This document shows positions 35,865-45,207 of a DNA stretch of 64,000 bases, piece by piece. The notes under the pieces were generated by a model, which saw only the letters and a program-made list of their open reading frames with translations, was not told the DNA's origin and did not search any database. Location of the stretch: NCBI RefSeq assembly GCF_030317115.1, contig NZ_JASZYF010000004.1, positions 124,001 through 188,000 of the forward strand. Direction: 5' to 3'. The stretch's first letter is position 1, and each line of letters starts with the position of its first letter. Position numbers and translations under genes: made by a program. This stretch comes from Variovorax gracilis. GTDB taxonomy: Bacteria > Pseudomonadota > Gammaproteobacteria > Burkholderiales > Burkholderiaceae_C.

Positions 35865-37394
35865 ATGGAAGAAGTCAGTGCCCTGATGCAGGGCTTTTCG
35901 GTGATCCTCACCCCCATGAACATCCTGCTGATGTTCGTCGGGATCATTCTCGGAGTGCTCATCGGCGTGCTGCCCGGCCTGGGCGGCGCCAACGGGGTGG
36001 CCATCCTGCTGCCGCTCACATTCACGATGTCGCCGACCTCGGCCATCATCATGCTGTCGTGCATCTACTGGGGTGCGTTGTTCGGCGGGGCCATCACCTC
36101 GATCCTGTTCAACATCCCCGGTGAGCCGTGGTCCGTGGCGACCACCTTCGACGGCTATCCGATGGCCCAGAACGGACGTGCCGGGGCTGCGCTCACGACT
36201 GCGTTCACCTCGTCGTTCGTGGGCGCCTTCCTCGCGGTCGTCATGATCACGTTCATGGCGCCGCTGGTGGCCAAGTTCGCGCTCAAGTTCGGCTCGCCCG
36301 AATTCTTTGCCGTGTACCTCCTGACCTTCTGCAGCTTCGTCGGAATGGGCAAGGGGTCGCCCTTCAAGATCCTGGCGTCGATGGCGCTCGGCTTCGCATT
36401 GGCCAGTGTCGGCATGGACACCGTGACGGGCCAGTTGCGGCTCACGTTCGGGCAGGCCGAGCTGATGCGCGGCTTCGACTTCCTGATCGCCGTGATCGGC
36501 CTCTTCGGCATCGGCGAGATCCTGCTGTCGATGGAAGAGGGTCTGAAGTTCTCCGGCAAGACCGCCAAGATCGACCCCAAGGTCGTGCTCGAGACCTGGA
36601 AGCAGCTCCCGCAGTACTGGGTCACCTCCATTCGCAGCGCGGTGGTCGGTATCTGGATGGGCATCACCCCGGGCGGCGCCACGCCGGCTTCGTTCATGAG
36701 CTACGGGCTGGCAAAGAAGATGTCGCGCAAGGGCTCCAAGTTCGGCACGGGCGAGATGGAAGGCGTCGTGGCGCCGGAGACCGCGGCCCACGCGGCCGGA
36801 ACCAGCGCGCTGCTGCCGATGCTGGCACTCGGGATCCCCGGTTCGCCGACGGCCGCCGTGCTGCTGGGCGGGTTGCTGATCTGGGGCCTGCAGCCCGGAC
36901 CGTTGCTGTTCGTCGAGCAGAAGGACTTCGTCTGGGGCCTGATTGCCAGCATGTACCTGGGCAACATCGTCGGGCTCATCGTGGTCCTGAGCACAGTGCC
37001 GCTGTTCGCATCCATCCTGCGCATCCCCTTCTCCATCATCGCGCCGGTCATCATCGTCATCTGTGCCATCGGCGCGTACACCGTGCACAACGCGATGCTC
37101 GACATCTGGTTCATGCTGGGCTTCGGCATCGTGGGCTACCTGTTCAAGAAGCTCGACTTCCCATTGGCCCCGCTGGTCCTCGCACTGGTGTTGGGCGACA
37201 AGGCCGAGGACTCGTTCCGGCAAGCGATGCTGGTCTCGCAGGGCGACGTCATGATCATGTTCTCGAACCCGCTGGTCGGCACCATCACGACGCTCGCGCT
37301 GACGTTGTTGTTCTGGCCCCTGATCTCGAAGGCCTGGGCGCTGGTCAGGCCCGTGAAGGTGGACGAGTTGGCCGCCGAGCGCCCGCTGGATTGA
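35865..37394 (+). CDS. tctA: TctA large membrane subunit
   Basis: A 509-residue TctA family protein with about 12 membrane segments. The conserved family stretch is IGVLPGLGGANGVAILLPLT near the N-terminus, GALFGGAITSILFNIPGEPW, and a second copy-like motif GIWMGITPGGATPASFMSYG. It is the channel-forming subunit that uses ion gradients to bring in the acid held by TctC. It follows tctB after 21 bp with AGGAG before ATG 35865. The kinase-like/BON gene follows at 13 bp and so appears to be the fourth gene of the operon. Confidence 0.93.
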   Translation: MEEVSALMQGFSVILTPMNILLMFVGIILGVLIGVLPGLGGANGVAILLPLTFTMSPTSAIIMLSCIYWGALFGGAITSILFNIPGEPWSVATTFDGYPMAQNGRAGAALTTAFTSSFVGAFLAVVMITFMAPLVAKFALKFGSPEFFAVYLLTFCSFVGMGKGSPFKILASMALGFALASVGMDTVTGQLRLTFGQAELMRGFDFLIAVIGLFGIGEILLSMEEGLKFSGKTAKIDPKVVLETWKQLPQYWVTSIRSAVVGIWMGITPGGATPASFMSYGLAKKMSRKGSKFGTGEMEGVVAPETAAHAAGTSALLPMLALGIPGSPTAAVLLGGLLIWGLQPGPLLFVEQKDFVWGLIASMYLGNIVGLIVVLSTVPLFASILRIPFSIIAPVIIVICAIGAYTVHNAMLDIWFMLGFGIVGYLFKKLDFPLAPLVLALVLGDKAEDSFRQAMLVSQGDVMIMFSNPLVGTITTLALTLLFWPLISKAWALVRPVKVDELAAERPLD

Positions 37395-37407
37395 ACAGGA
37401 AGCCGAC

Positions 37408-38244
37408 ATGCCAGTCATCGCAATGACACAGGAGATGGGCTCGCTCGCCAAGGACGTGGCGGTCGAGCTCGCACAGTCCCTCGGACTGAGGATCGTGCGC
37501 CACGAGATTGCCGAGCACGTCGCCAGCCGCATGCACGTGCCGCAAAGCCTCATCGGCCGCCTGCGCGAAGGCAAGGCCGGGTTGGTCGAGCGCCTGACCA
37601 CCGACCAGCGCAGCGTGGCCCTGTACACCGCGGAAGAGCTCTACGACCTGGCCGACCAGGGCAACGTCGTCCTGCGGGGCTGGGGCGCAACCTGTCTTCT
37701 GCGCCCGGTTCCGCATGTCGTGTCGGTGCGGATCACACGCTCCCTGCGCAAGCGCGTGGAATGGCTGATGCGCGATCTCGAGACCGATGACGCCGAATTC
37801 GCCGAAGCCGAGATCCGTCGCAGCGACCAGGCCCACGCGTCGCGCATGCACGAGCAGTTCGGCGTCACCTGGGGCGACCCGCTCCTCTACGACCTGGTCC
37901 TCAACACCGATCGGATCTCGGTGCAAAGCTGCGTGGAGCAGATCAGTGCGCTGGTGTGTCGCCCCGAGTTCGCCGAAACCGCCGAGTCGCACGCGCTGCT
38001 GTCCGGCATGGCCCTTGCGGCGCGCGTGCGGGTGGCATTGAAGGACCATCCGGCGACGCGGGCCATCAACATCACCGTCGAGGCGAACAAGGGGCGAATC
38101 AACTTGCGCGGCATCGTGCTCGACGATGAAGAGCGCACGCAGGCCGAGAGCGTGGCCGCGGACGTCGCCGGCGCCACCGGTGTCGACAACCAGCTCAAGC
38201 TGATGGCGAGCACGAGGCGCTTTGCCTCCTCCAAGCAGACCTGA
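37408..38244 (+). CDS. cytidylate-kinase-like protein with BON domain
   Basis: A 278-residue protein. Residues 1-200 resemble the cytidylate kinase-like family (VIAMTQEMGSLAKDVAVELA ... VVLRGWGATCLLRPVPHVVS ... LRKRVEWLM), and residues about 207-268 form a BON domain (RAINITVEANKGRINLRGIV). The P-loop is degenerate: the usual GSGG region appears as GSLAK, so nucleotide binding may be weak. BON domains often bind membranes. It is the last gene of the tctCBA operon, and converges with the FNR-like regulator gene. Real role in the uptake/oxalate unit is unknown. Confidence 0.75.
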   Translation: MPVIAMTQEMGSLAKDVAVELAQSLGLRIVRHEIAEHVASRMHVPQSLIGRLREGKAGLVERLTTDQRSVALYTAEELYDLADQGNVVLRGWGATCLLRPVPHVVSVRITRSLRKRVEWLMRDLETDDAEFAEAEIRRSDQAHASRMHEQFGVTWGDPLLYDLVLNTDRISVQSCVEQISALVCRPEFAETAESHALLSGMALAARVRVALKDHPATRAINITVEANKGRINLRGIVLDDEERTQAESVAADVAGATGVDNQLKLMASTRRFASSKQT

Positions 38245-38259
38245 CGCGAGCGCCGCGAA

Positions 38260-38868
38260 TCAGATCTTGCCGCGCTTCTTGAGCCGGCTCAGCGTCTCGG
38301 CCGAGAGATTGAGGTACGAGGCCAGTTCCTTGCTCGGGATGCGATCCATCAGCTCCGCATGCTTGCGGATGAAGCGGTGCACGCGCCCGGGTGCGTCCAG
38401 CAGGTGCAGCGTGATGGTGTGCGCCATGATCTCGCTCATCCCTCGCATCACCGTGAACTCGAAGAGTTCCTTCGCGTGCGGGCGCTTCTTCAGGAACTCG
38501 ACCCATTCCTGCAGGGGCAGGCTCGCCACGCGGGCCTTGGTCACGCAGACGATGCCGTACGGGGTCGGCGTGCCCAGCCGAAAGGCGGCGTAGCTGGTCT
38601 CCATGTCGTGCTCGTTGGCGAAGCGCAGGATCATCTCCTTGCCTTGCGCATTGCTCACGACCCGCTTGAGGATGCCGTCGAGGATGAAGTACTGCTCCAT
38701 CTCGCGCACGCCCTGACTGAGAAGGAACTCGCCCTTGTTGCCGTCCACGATGGTGAGATGGGCCTCCAGCTCGGCGCGGTCGCTGTCGCTCAAATCCTTG
38801 AGCAGGACGTTCTGCCGAAGCTGGACACGAATGACGTTGTGTTCTGGATGATTCGAAAGAAGGGTCAC
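38260..38868 (-). CDS. Crp/Fnr-family regulator with FNR-type recognition helix
   Basis: A 202-residue Crp/Fnr regulator. Beta-roll in LTIVDGNKGEFLLSQGVREM to LPLQEWVEFL, long dimer helix with VMRGMSEIMAHTITL, and a short HTH at the C-terminus: IPSKELASYLNLSAETLSRL. E-T-L-S-R matches the E-x-x-S-R recognition pattern of FNR (TTGAT half site), in line with TTGAC-N4-GTCAA here. It has no N-terminal Cys cluster, so it is not an FNR Fe-S sensor. GTG 38868 is proposed because the ATG at 38967 would put the operator inside the gene. It sits between the transporter operon and oxc and is divergent from oxc. Confidence 0.87.
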   Translation of the reverse strand: MTLLSNHPEHNVIRVQLRQNVLLKDLSDSDRAELEAHLTIVDGNKGEFLLSQGVREMEQYFILDGILKRVVSNAQGKEMILRFANEHDMETSYAAFRLGTPTPYGIVCVTKARVASLPLQEWVEFLKKRPHAKELFEFTVMRGMSEIMAHTITLHLLDAPGRVHRFIRKHAELMDRIPSKELASYLNLSAETLSRLKKRGKI

Positions 38869-38911
38869 TTCGCTCTCGTGGGGTTTTCCCCGCGTTCTGA
38901 TTTTCCGAAAG

Positions 38912-38925
38912 TTGACCGAGGTCAA
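38912..38925. promoter_or_regulatory. FNR-type palindrome in oxc promoter
   Basis: TTGAC-CGAG-GTCAA. Half sites are identical to those at 34083-34096, in both cases after a TTCCGAAA/TTCGGAAA-like run. It lies 68 bp before the oxc ATG and about 44 bp before the GTG start proposed for the divergent Crp/Fnr gene, so it could serve both genes. Confidence 0.68.
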
Positions 38926-38992
38926 CGGCCGGAGAGGGGACGCCGAATGATAGTCCTGCCACGACACACGGTTTTGAACTCAAGGAGACAAG

Positions 38993-40729
38993 ATGTCCGC
39001 TGTCCTGGCTACCCCGCCGGCAACCTCGCAAGAACAAGAAGAACCGACAACGATCGACGGGTTCCACCTGGTCATCGATGCGCTCAAGCTCAACGGCATC
39101 GACACGATCTTCGGACTGCCCGGCATCCCGATCACGGACCTGACGCGCATGGCGCAGGCCGAGGGCATCCGGGTCATCTCGTTTCGCCATGAGCAGCATG
39201 CAGGCAATGCGGCCGCGGCCGCCGGTTTCCTCACGCAGAAGCCCGGCATCTGCCTGACCGTATCGGCCCCCGGCTTCCTCAACGGCCTGACTGCGCTGGC
39301 CAACGCCACCACCAATTGCTTCCCGATGATCCTGATCAGCGGATCGAGCGAGCGAGAGATCGTCGACCTGCAGCAGGGAGACTACGAGGAGATGGACCAG
39401 CTCGCGATCGCCAAGCCGCTGTGCAAGGCCGCCTTCAGAGTGCTGCACGCGCAGGACATCGGCGTCGGCATAGCGCGGGCCATCCGCGCTGCGCTGTCGG
39501 GCCGGCCGGGCGGCGTCTATCTCGACCTGCCGGCGAAGCTGTTCGCCCAGACCATGGAGGCCGCCGCCGGCAAGAAGTCGTTGATCCGCGTGGTCGACCC
39601 CGCGCCGCGGCAGATTCCGGCCACCGACGCGGTACGACGCGCGCTCGACCTGCTCAAGGGTGCGAAGAAGCCGTTGATCCTGCTGGGCAAGGGCGCCGCC
39701 TACGCGCAGGCCGATGCCGACATCCGTGCACTGGTCGAGCAGACCGGCATTCCCTACCTTCCGATGTCGATGGCCAAGGGCCTGCTTCCCGACACCCACG
39801 CGCAATCCGCCGCGGCAGCGCGTTCCTATGTGCTGCAGGAAGCCGACGTCGTGATGCTGATCGGCGCGAGGCTCAACTGGCTCCTGTCGCACGGCAAGGG
39901 CAAGACCTGGGGCGGGCCGAAGCAGTTCATCCAGATCGACATCGCGCCAACGGAGATCGACAGCAACGTGGCCATTGCCGCTCCGGTGATCGGCGACATC
40001 GGCTCCTGCGTGTCGGCCCTGCTGGCGGGCATGGGCAGCGGCTGGGCCAAGCCTCCGGCCGAATGGACCGCCGCGATCGACGAGCGCAAGGACAAGAACC
40101 TGTCGAAGATGGCCGTCACCCTGGCGGCGCGGCCCTCGCCGATGAACTTCCAGAGTGCCCTGAGCGTGATCCGCGATGCGGTGAAGGCGCGGCCTGACGC
40201 CATCGTCGTCAACGAAGGTGCCAACACGCTGGACTTCGCCCGCAGCATCGTCGACATGTACGAGCCGCGCAAGCGTCTCGACGTGGGCACCTGGGGAATC
40301 ATGGGCATCGGCATGGGCTTCTCCGTGGCCGCGGCGGTGGTGACCGGCAAGCCGGTGATCGCCATCGAGGGCGACAGCGCCTTCGGCTTCAGCGGCATGG
40401 AGGTGGAAACGATCTGCCGCTACAACCTGCCGGTTTGCGTCGTCGTCTTCAACAACAACGGCGTCTACCGGGGCACCGACGTCAACGGCAGCGGCGGCGC
40501 CGACGTGGCGCCGACCGTGTTCGTCAAGAACGCGCGCTACGACAAGCTGATGGAAGCCTTCGGCGGCGTGGGCGTGAACGCCACGACGGCGGACGAATTG
40601 CAGCGGGGCCTGGCCGAGGCCATCGCGTCCGGCAGGCCGACGCTGATCAACGCCGTGATCGATGAGACCGCCGGCACCGAGAGCGGCCGCATCACCAGCC
40701 TGAACCCGAGCGCGGCGAAGAAGAAGTGA
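38993..40729 (+). CDS. oxc: oxalyl-CoA decarboxylase
   Basis: A 578-residue thiamine-diphosphate enzyme that decarboxylates oxalyl-CoA to formyl-CoA. The ThDP region shows the catalytic Glu in [19 protein letters not shown], the ThDP/Mg motif [18 protein letters not shown] ... [13 protein letters not shown], and the CoA/ADP-domain [20 protein letters not shown]. Among ThDP enzymes this pattern and length fit oxalyl-CoA decarboxylase better than acetolactate synthase, and two formyl-CoA transferase genes follow. AAGGAG precedes ATG 38993. In this pathway Frc makes oxalyl-CoA from oxalate and formyl-CoA. Confidence 0.94.
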   Translation: MSAVLATPPATSQEQEEPTTIDGFHLVIDALKLNGIDTIFGLPGIPITDLTRMAQAEGIRVISFRHEQHAGNAAAAAGFLTQKPGICLTVSAPGFLNGLTALANATTNCFPMILISGSSEREIVDLQQGDYEEMDQLAIAKPLCKAAFRVLHAQDIGVGIARAIRAALSGRPGGVYLDLPAKLFAQTMEAAAGKKSLIRVVDPAPRQIPATDAVRRALDLLKGAKKPLILLGKGAAYAQADADIRALVEQTGIPYLPMSMAKGLLPDTHAQSAAAARSYVLQEADVVMLIGARLNWLLSHGKGKTWGGPKQFIQIDIAPTEIDSNVAIAAPVIGDIGSCVSALLAGMGSGWAKPPAEWTAAIDERKDKNLSKMAVTLAARPSPMNFQSALSVIRDAVKARPDAIVVNEGANTLDFARSIVDMYEPRKRLDVGTWGIMGIGMGFSVAAAVVTGKPVIAIEGDSAFGFSGMEVETICRYNLPVCVVVFNNNGVYRGTDVNGSGGADVAPTVFVKNARYDKLMEAFGGVGVNATTADELQRGLAEAIASGRPTLINAVIDETAGTESGRITSLNPSAAKKK

Positions 40730-40756
40730 TTCAAGTTAACCCAGGAGATCGTCAAC

Positions 40757-42016
40757 ATGAGCAGCAATAGCAAACCACTGAGCAACATCAAGATCATCGA
40801 CTTCACTCACGTGCAGGCCGGCCCGGCATGCACCCAGATGCTCGCCTGGTTCGGTGCAGATGTCATCAAGGTCGAGCGCCCCGGCGCCGGCGATGTCACA
40901 CGTTCGCAACTGCGCGATATCCCCGACGTCGACGCGCTGTACTTCACCATGCTCAACAGCAACAAGCGTTCGCTGACGCTGGACACCAAGCAGCCGGAAG
41001 GAAAACTCGTGCTGGAGAAGCTGATCCGCGAATCCGACGTGCTCGTGGAGAACTTTGGCCCCGGCGCCCTGGACCGCATGGGCTTCACCTGGGAGCGCAT
41101 CCAGGAGCTCAATCCCAAGATGATCGTCGCCTCGGTGAAGGGCTTCAGCGACGGGCACCACTACGACGACCTGAAGGTCTACGAAAACGTCGCGCAGTGC
41201 GCCGGGGGCGCTGCCTCGACCACCGGCTTCTGGGATGGTCCGCCGACCGTGAGCGCCGCCGCCCTGGGCGACAGCAACACGGGCATGCATCTCGCCATCG
41301 GCATCCTGACCGCGATCATCGGCCGCCAGCAGACCGGCAAGGGCCAGCGCGTGGCCTGCGCGATGCAGGACGCCGTGCTGAACCTCTGCCGCGTGAAGAT
41401 GCGCGACCAGCTGCGCCTGGACCGGCTCGGCTACCTGGAAGAGTATCCGCAGTACCCCCACGGCACCTTCAGCGATGTGGTGCCGCGCGGCGGCAATGCC
41501 GGCGGCGGCGGCCAGCCGGGCTGGGTCCTCAAGTGCAAGGGCTGGGAGACCGACCCCAACGCATACATCTACTTCACCGTGCAAGGCCACGCCTGGGCGC
41601 CGATCTGCGATGCGATCGGCAAGCCTGAGTGGAAGACCGACCCTGACTACATGACACCGAAGGCGCGCCAGCCTCACATCACCGACATCTTCGCGACGAT
41701 CGAGTCATGGCTGGCCGACAAGACCAAGTTCGAGGCAGTCGACATCCTGCGCAAGTTCGACATTCCCTGCGCGCCGGTGCTGACGATGAAGGAACTCCTG
41801 CACGACCCGTCGCTGCGCGCCAGCGGCTCGATCGTCGAAGTGCCGCACAAGGAACGCGGGAGCTACTACACCGTGGGCAGCCCGATCAAGTTCTCGGATC
41901 TCAAGCCCGAGATCACCGCCTCTCCGCTGCTGGGCGAGCACACCGACGAGGTCCTCGCCGAACTGGGATACAGCAGCGCGCAGATCAGCGAGTTGCGCAC
42001 AGCGAAGGCGGTGTGA
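40757..42016 (+). CDS. frc: formyl-CoA:oxalate CoA-transferase
   Basis: A 419-residue class III CoA-transferase. It has [20 protein letters not shown], the catalytic Asp172 in [15 protein letters not shown], the [20 protein letters not shown] region and a glycine loop [12 protein letters not shown] matching the Frc active-site loop. Length and motifs agree with formyl-CoA transferase of Oxalobacter. It follows oxc by 28 bp with AGGAG before the ATG. The gene ends at a strong terminator 40 bp later. The second paralogue at 42584-43831 may have a different acceptor, for example acetyl- or succinyl-CoA exchange. Confidence 0.93.
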   Translation: MSSNSKPLSNIKIIDFTHVQAGPACTQMLAWFGADVIKVERPGAGDVTRSQLRDIPDVDALYFTMLNSNKRSLTLDTKQPEGKLVLEKLIRESDVLVENFGPGALDRMGFTWERIQELNPKMIVASVKGFSDGHHYDDLKVYENVAQCAGGAASTTGFWDGPPTVSAAALGDSNTGMHLAIGILTAIIGRQQTGKGQRVACAMQDAVLNLCRVKMRDQLRLDRLGYLEEYPQYPHGTFSDVVPRGGNAGGGGQPGWVLKCKGWETDPNAYIYFTVQGHAWAPICDAIGKPEWKTDPDYMTPKARQPHITDIFATIESWLADKTKFEAVDILRKFDIPCAPVLTMKELLHDPSLRASGSIVEVPHKERGSYYTVGSPIKFSDLKPEITASPLLGEHTDEVLAELGYSSAQISELRTAKAV

Positions 42017-42055
42017 CCGCCGGGGGCACGTCGTCACAGTCGATGTGTCCTTGGG

Positions 42056-42085
42056 CGGCACCCGCGATGGGTGCCGTTTTTGTTT
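42056..42085 (+). terminator. strong intrinsic terminator after frc
   Basis: Perfect 8-bp stem CGGCACCC / GGGTGCCG with a 5-base loop (GCGAT), followed by TTTTTGTTT. It closes the oxc-frc transcript. The PAS gene and second frc downstream therefore need their own promoter or read-through. Confidence 0.85.
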
Positions 42086-42109
42086 GGACGAAGAAGAAGG
42101 AGCAGCCCC

Positions 42110-42547
42110 ATGAACACGAGCATCGACTGCCAGGCACTCATCGCGGCGGTGGGCGACGCGATCATCGCGTCCGACGCCTCGGGCGCCATCACCCTGTGGA
42201 ATGCGGGTGCCGAGCGGATGTTCGGCTACACGGAGAGCGAGGCCCTCGGCCGCTCGCTCGACCTCATCACGCCGGAACGTCTGCGACAGCGCCATTGGGA
42301 CGGCTACCACAAGGCCATGGATACTGGCACCACGAAATACGGCAATGACCTCCTGCGCGTACCGGCCACCCACAAGGACGGGCGCTCGATGTCCATCGCT
42401 TTCACGGTGGCCATGCTCTTCACGCCCGAGGGGGCGGTGAGCGCGGTCGTGGCCGTCATTCGTGACGAGACCCAACGCTTCCAAGACGAGCGCACGCTTC
42501 GCAAACGCCTGGCGGAACTCGAAGGATTGGCGGCCGCGGATCAGTAA
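42110..42547 (+). CDS. single PAS-domain protein
   Basis: A 145-residue protein made of one PAS domain (about residues 8-125): DAIIASDASGAITLWNAGAE, RMFGYTESEALGRSLDLITP, RLRQRHWDGYHKAM, and DGRSMSIAFTVAMLF. No output domain, membrane segment or DNA-binding element is attached. It lies just past a strong terminator, between the two CoA-transferase genes; AGGAG before ATG 42110. A sensor that interacts with another protein, perhaps a regulator of this block, is a fair guess. In these clusters such stand-alone PAS proteins recur, I believe. Confidence 0.85.
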   Translation: MNTSIDCQALIAAVGDAIIASDASGAITLWNAGAERMFGYTESEALGRSLDLITPERLRQRHWDGYHKAMDTGTTKYGNDLLRVPATHKDGRSMSIAFTVAMLFTPEGAVSAVVAVIRDETQRFQDERTLRKRLAELEGLAAADQ

Positions 42548-42583
42548 GCAAGCAATCACAGACCGAGACCGGAGACACCCGTT

Positions 42584-43831
42584 ATGAGCAAAGCGCTGGA
42601 AGGCTATCGAATCCTTGATTTCACCCATGTCCAGTCGGGCCCGACCTGCACGCAACTCCTGGCCTGGTTCGGCGCCGACGTGATCAAGGTCGAGCGCGCC
42701 GGCGAGGGCGATGCCACTCGCGGACAACTGCGCGACATCCCGGACGTGGACAGCCTCTACTTCACGATGCTCAATCACAACAAGCGCTCGATCACGGTCG
42801 ACACCAAGAAGCCCAAGGGCAGGGAAGTGCTGGAGACGCTGATCAAGCATTGCGATGTGCTGGTGGAGAACTTCGCGCCCGGCGCGCTCGACCGGATGGG
42901 GTTCACCTGGGAGCGCATCCACGAACTCAATCCGAGGATGGTGGTGGCCTCGGTGAAGGGCTTCGGCCCGGGCAAGTACCAGGACTGCAAGGTGTACGAG
43001 AACGTCGCGCAGTGCGCGGGCGGTTCGGCATCGACCTCGGGCTTCGACGACGGCCCGCCGATGGTCACCGGCGCCCAGATCGGCGACAGCGGCACCGGCC
43101 TTCACCTGGCACTCGGGATCCTCGCGGCGCTGCTGCAGCGGCACAACACGGGGCGCGGGCAGAAGGTGCTGGCGCCGATGCAGGATGCCGTGCTGAACCT
43201 GTGCCGGGTCAAACTGCGCGACCAACAGCGACTGGAGCGCACCGGGACGATGCACGAGTACCCGCAGTACCCGGACGGCACCTTCGGCGAAGCCGTGCCG
43301 CGGGCCGGCAATGCTTCGGGCGGCGGCCAGCCGGGCTCGATTCTCAAGTGCAAGGGCTGGGAGACCGACCCCAACGCGTACATCTACTTCATCACGCAGG
43401 CGGCCGTGTGGCCCGCGGTGTGCAAGGTCATCGGCGAGGAGGGCTGGATCACCGACGAGGCCTATGCCACGCCGGCGGCGCGGCTGCTGCACTTGAAGCC
43501 CATCTTCGCGCGCATCGAGAAGTGGACGATGACGAAGGACAAGCTCGAGGCCATGGACATCCTCAACGCCTACGACATTCCGTGCGGCCCCATCCTGTCG
43601 ATGAAGGAGATCGCGGAGGACCCGTCCTTGCGCGAAAGCGGAACCATCGTGGAGGTCGACCATCCGACGCGCGGCCGCTACCTGACGGTGGGCAACCCGA
43701 TCAAGATGTCCGACAGCCCGACACAGGTGAAGCGCTCGCCGCTGCTGGGCGAGCACACGGTGGAAGTGCTCGCGCAACTGGGCTACAGCCAGTCGCAGAT
43801 CGAGGCATTGCGCGAAGAGCGCGTGATCTGA
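42584..43831 (+). CDS. second formyl-CoA transferase-like enzyme
   Basis: A 415-residue class III CoA-transferase, closely similar to Frc at 40757-42016 ([20 protein letters not shown], catalytic Asp168 in [15 protein letters not shown], glycine loop [10 protein letters not shown]). Differences from the first copy include the glycine loop start and the C-terminal third. It may accept a different CoA donor or acceptor, or be a redundant Frc. GGAG precedes ATG 42584. A 160-bp AT-rich gap with a large inverted repeat follows, before the SucC-like gene. Confidence 0.9.
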   Translation: MSKALEGYRILDFTHVQSGPTCTQLLAWFGADVIKVERAGEGDATRGQLRDIPDVDSLYFTMLNHNKRSITVDTKKPKGREVLETLIKHCDVLVENFAPGALDRMGFTWERIHELNPRMVVASVKGFGPGKYQDCKVYENVAQCAGGSASTSGFDDGPPMVTGAQIGDSGTGLHLALGILAALLQRHNTGRGQKVLAPMQDAVLNLCRVKLRDQQRLERTGTMHEYPQYPDGTFGEAVPRAGNASGGGQPGSILKCKGWETDPNAYIYFITQAAVWPAVCKVIGEEGWITDEAYATPAARLLHLKPIFARIEKWTMTKDKLEAMDILNAYDIPCGPILSMKEIAEDPSLRESGTIVEVDHPTRGRYLTVGNPIKMSDSPTQVKRSPLLGEHTVEVLAQLGYSQSQIEALREERVI

Positions 43832-43846
43832 GTCATCCGCCATCGG

Positions 43847-43891
43847 GCAGAGCAATGACCACTCATGCATAACTCATGCGTAATGCTCTGC
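43847..43891. promoter_or_regulatory. inverted repeat with tandem motif before sucC-like gene
   Basis: Arms GCAGAGCA (43847-43854) and TGCTCTGC (43884-43891) enclose an 11-bp-spaced tandem ACTCATGC (43861-43868 and 43872-43879). The gap is AT-rich compared with neighbours. It may be an operator; the arms could also form a stem, but there is no T-tract. Confidence 0.45.
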
Positions 43892-44066
43892 AAAGAATTC
43901 TTTAACTATCAATTATTTCTGCAGATTCCTACAGTTGACCGCGTAGTCCCGATTGATTGACTTGGCAACGTTCGACTCGAAGGAGACGGTAGTGACAGTT
44001 CAGGAATCCGCGGTGTCATCTGAAGCCTTTCGCATGGCGACTCCTGGTCGCCCGTTCCGGAAGGTC

Positions 44067-45206
44067 ATGACCATCCACGAATACCAGGCGAAGGAACTGC
44101 TGCGGACATACGGCGTCGCCACGCCGCGCGGCCTTCCGTGCGCTTCGGCCGACGAAGCGGCGGAAGCCGCCACCCGACTCGGCGGCAGGGCCTGGGTCGT
44201 CAAGGCGCAAACGCATGTGCGTGGCCGCGGCAAGGCAGGCGGCGTGAAGCAGGCATGGTCGGTCGCCGATGTTCGGCGGCACGCGGAGGGCCTGCTGGGC
44301 TCGGCGCTGAGGACCCGGCAGACGGGCCCCGAAGGCCGCGTGGTGAAACGCCTGCTGGTCGAGGAGGGCGTCGAGATCGAGAAGAAGCTCTACCTCGGCA
44401 TGGCGGTGGACCGCGAGTCCCGTTGCGTCGCGTTGATGGCATCGGCACAGCCGGGCATCGAACTCCGCGAGAAACCGGCCCCCCCGCAGAAGGTCCACAA
44501 ACTGCTGATCGATCCCGCCACGGGACTGAAGCCCGCCGAAGCGGACGCGCTCGCGCGTGGCATCGGGCTTGCAGGCAAGTCGGTCGCAGAGGCGAATGTC
44601 CTCATGCGGAAGCTCTATCAAGCCTTCGATGCCAGCGATGCGTCGCTGCTCGAGATCGATCCGCTCGTGTTGACTCGCGACGGCCGCCTGATCGCGCTGG
44701 ATGCCAGCTTCGACTTCGATTCGAACGCGCTGTTCCGTCAGCCCGATATCGCCGCGATGCGCGACTGCGACGAGGAAGACCCGACGGGGTTCGAAGCGTC
44801 GAGCGGCAGCGTCGGCTGCCTGGTCAATGGCCCGGGCTCGTCGATGGCGACGATGGACATGCTCCGGTTCTACGGTGGAGCGCCGGCCGGCTTTCACGAC
44901 GTGGGCAGCGCAGCGACCGACGAGAAACTGTCCGAGGCATTCAGGCTGATGTCGGGCAATCCCAAGGTGCAGGCCATCCTCGTCAGCATCTTCGGCGGTG
45001 TCACGTCGTGCGACGCGATGGCCCATGGCGTGATCGCCGCGATCCGGAGGGCCGAACCGGCCGTGCCGTTGGTGGTGCACATGAGGGGCACGGATGAAAG
45101 GCTCGGCAGGGCCATCCTCGCGGATTCGGGCCTCGCAATCATGAACGCGAACGGCATGGCGGAGGCGGCGGAACTGGCCGTGACCGCGGCACGGCGAAAG
45201 ACCTGA
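44067..45206 (+). CDS. SucC-like (succinyl-CoA/malate-CoA ligase beta) protein
   Basis: A 379-residue ATP-grasp protein like SucC. It starts MTIHEYQAKELLRTYGV and has VVKAQTHVRGRGKAGGVK and GSVGCLVNGPGSSMATMD. At the metal site E. coli Asn199 is Asp198 here (LEIDPLV); Asp212 is kept. The loop after NG differs from SucC. ATG 44067 gives family length. However GTG 43992 has AAGGAG at ideal spacing and would add 25 unlike residues; this start is an open question. It heads an operon with SucD-like, FAH-like, KPR-like and LysR genes, and may supply or consume an acyl-CoA in oxalate metabolism. Confidence 0.82.
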   Translation: MTIHEYQAKELLRTYGVATPRGLPCASADEAAEAATRLGGRAWVVKAQTHVRGRGKAGGVKQAWSVADVRRHAEGLLGSALRTRQTGPEGRVVKRLLVEEGVEIEKKLYLGMAVDRESRCVALMASAQPGIELREKPAPPQKVHKLLIDPATGLKPAEADALARGIGLAGKSVAEANVLMRKLYQAFDASDASLLEIDPLVLTRDGRLIALDASFDFDSNALFRQPDIAAMRDCDEEDPTGFEASSGSVGCLVNGPGSSMATMDMLRFYGGAPAGFHDVGSAATDEKLSEAFRLMSGNPKVQAILVSIFGGVTSCDAMAHGVIAAIRRAEPAVPLVVHMRGTDERLGRAILADSGLAIMNANGMAEAAELAVTAARRKT

Positions 45207-45207
45207 G

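Noticed and set aside
40729..40740. ATTCAAGTTAAC, identical to 12 bases of the tartrate LysR element
   Set aside because: It sits on the oxc stop codon, lacks the other half of the box and most of the flanking identity; a chance match is likely.
42110..43831. PAS gene as the N-terminal part of a two-component kinase fused downstream
   Set aside because: The next gene is a CoA-transferase with its own ATG and ribosome site; no kinase domain occurs.
43934..43947. TTGACC in the gap before the sucC-like gene as a third FNR-type site
   Set aside because: The second half site (GTCAA) is missing; it reads TAGTC.
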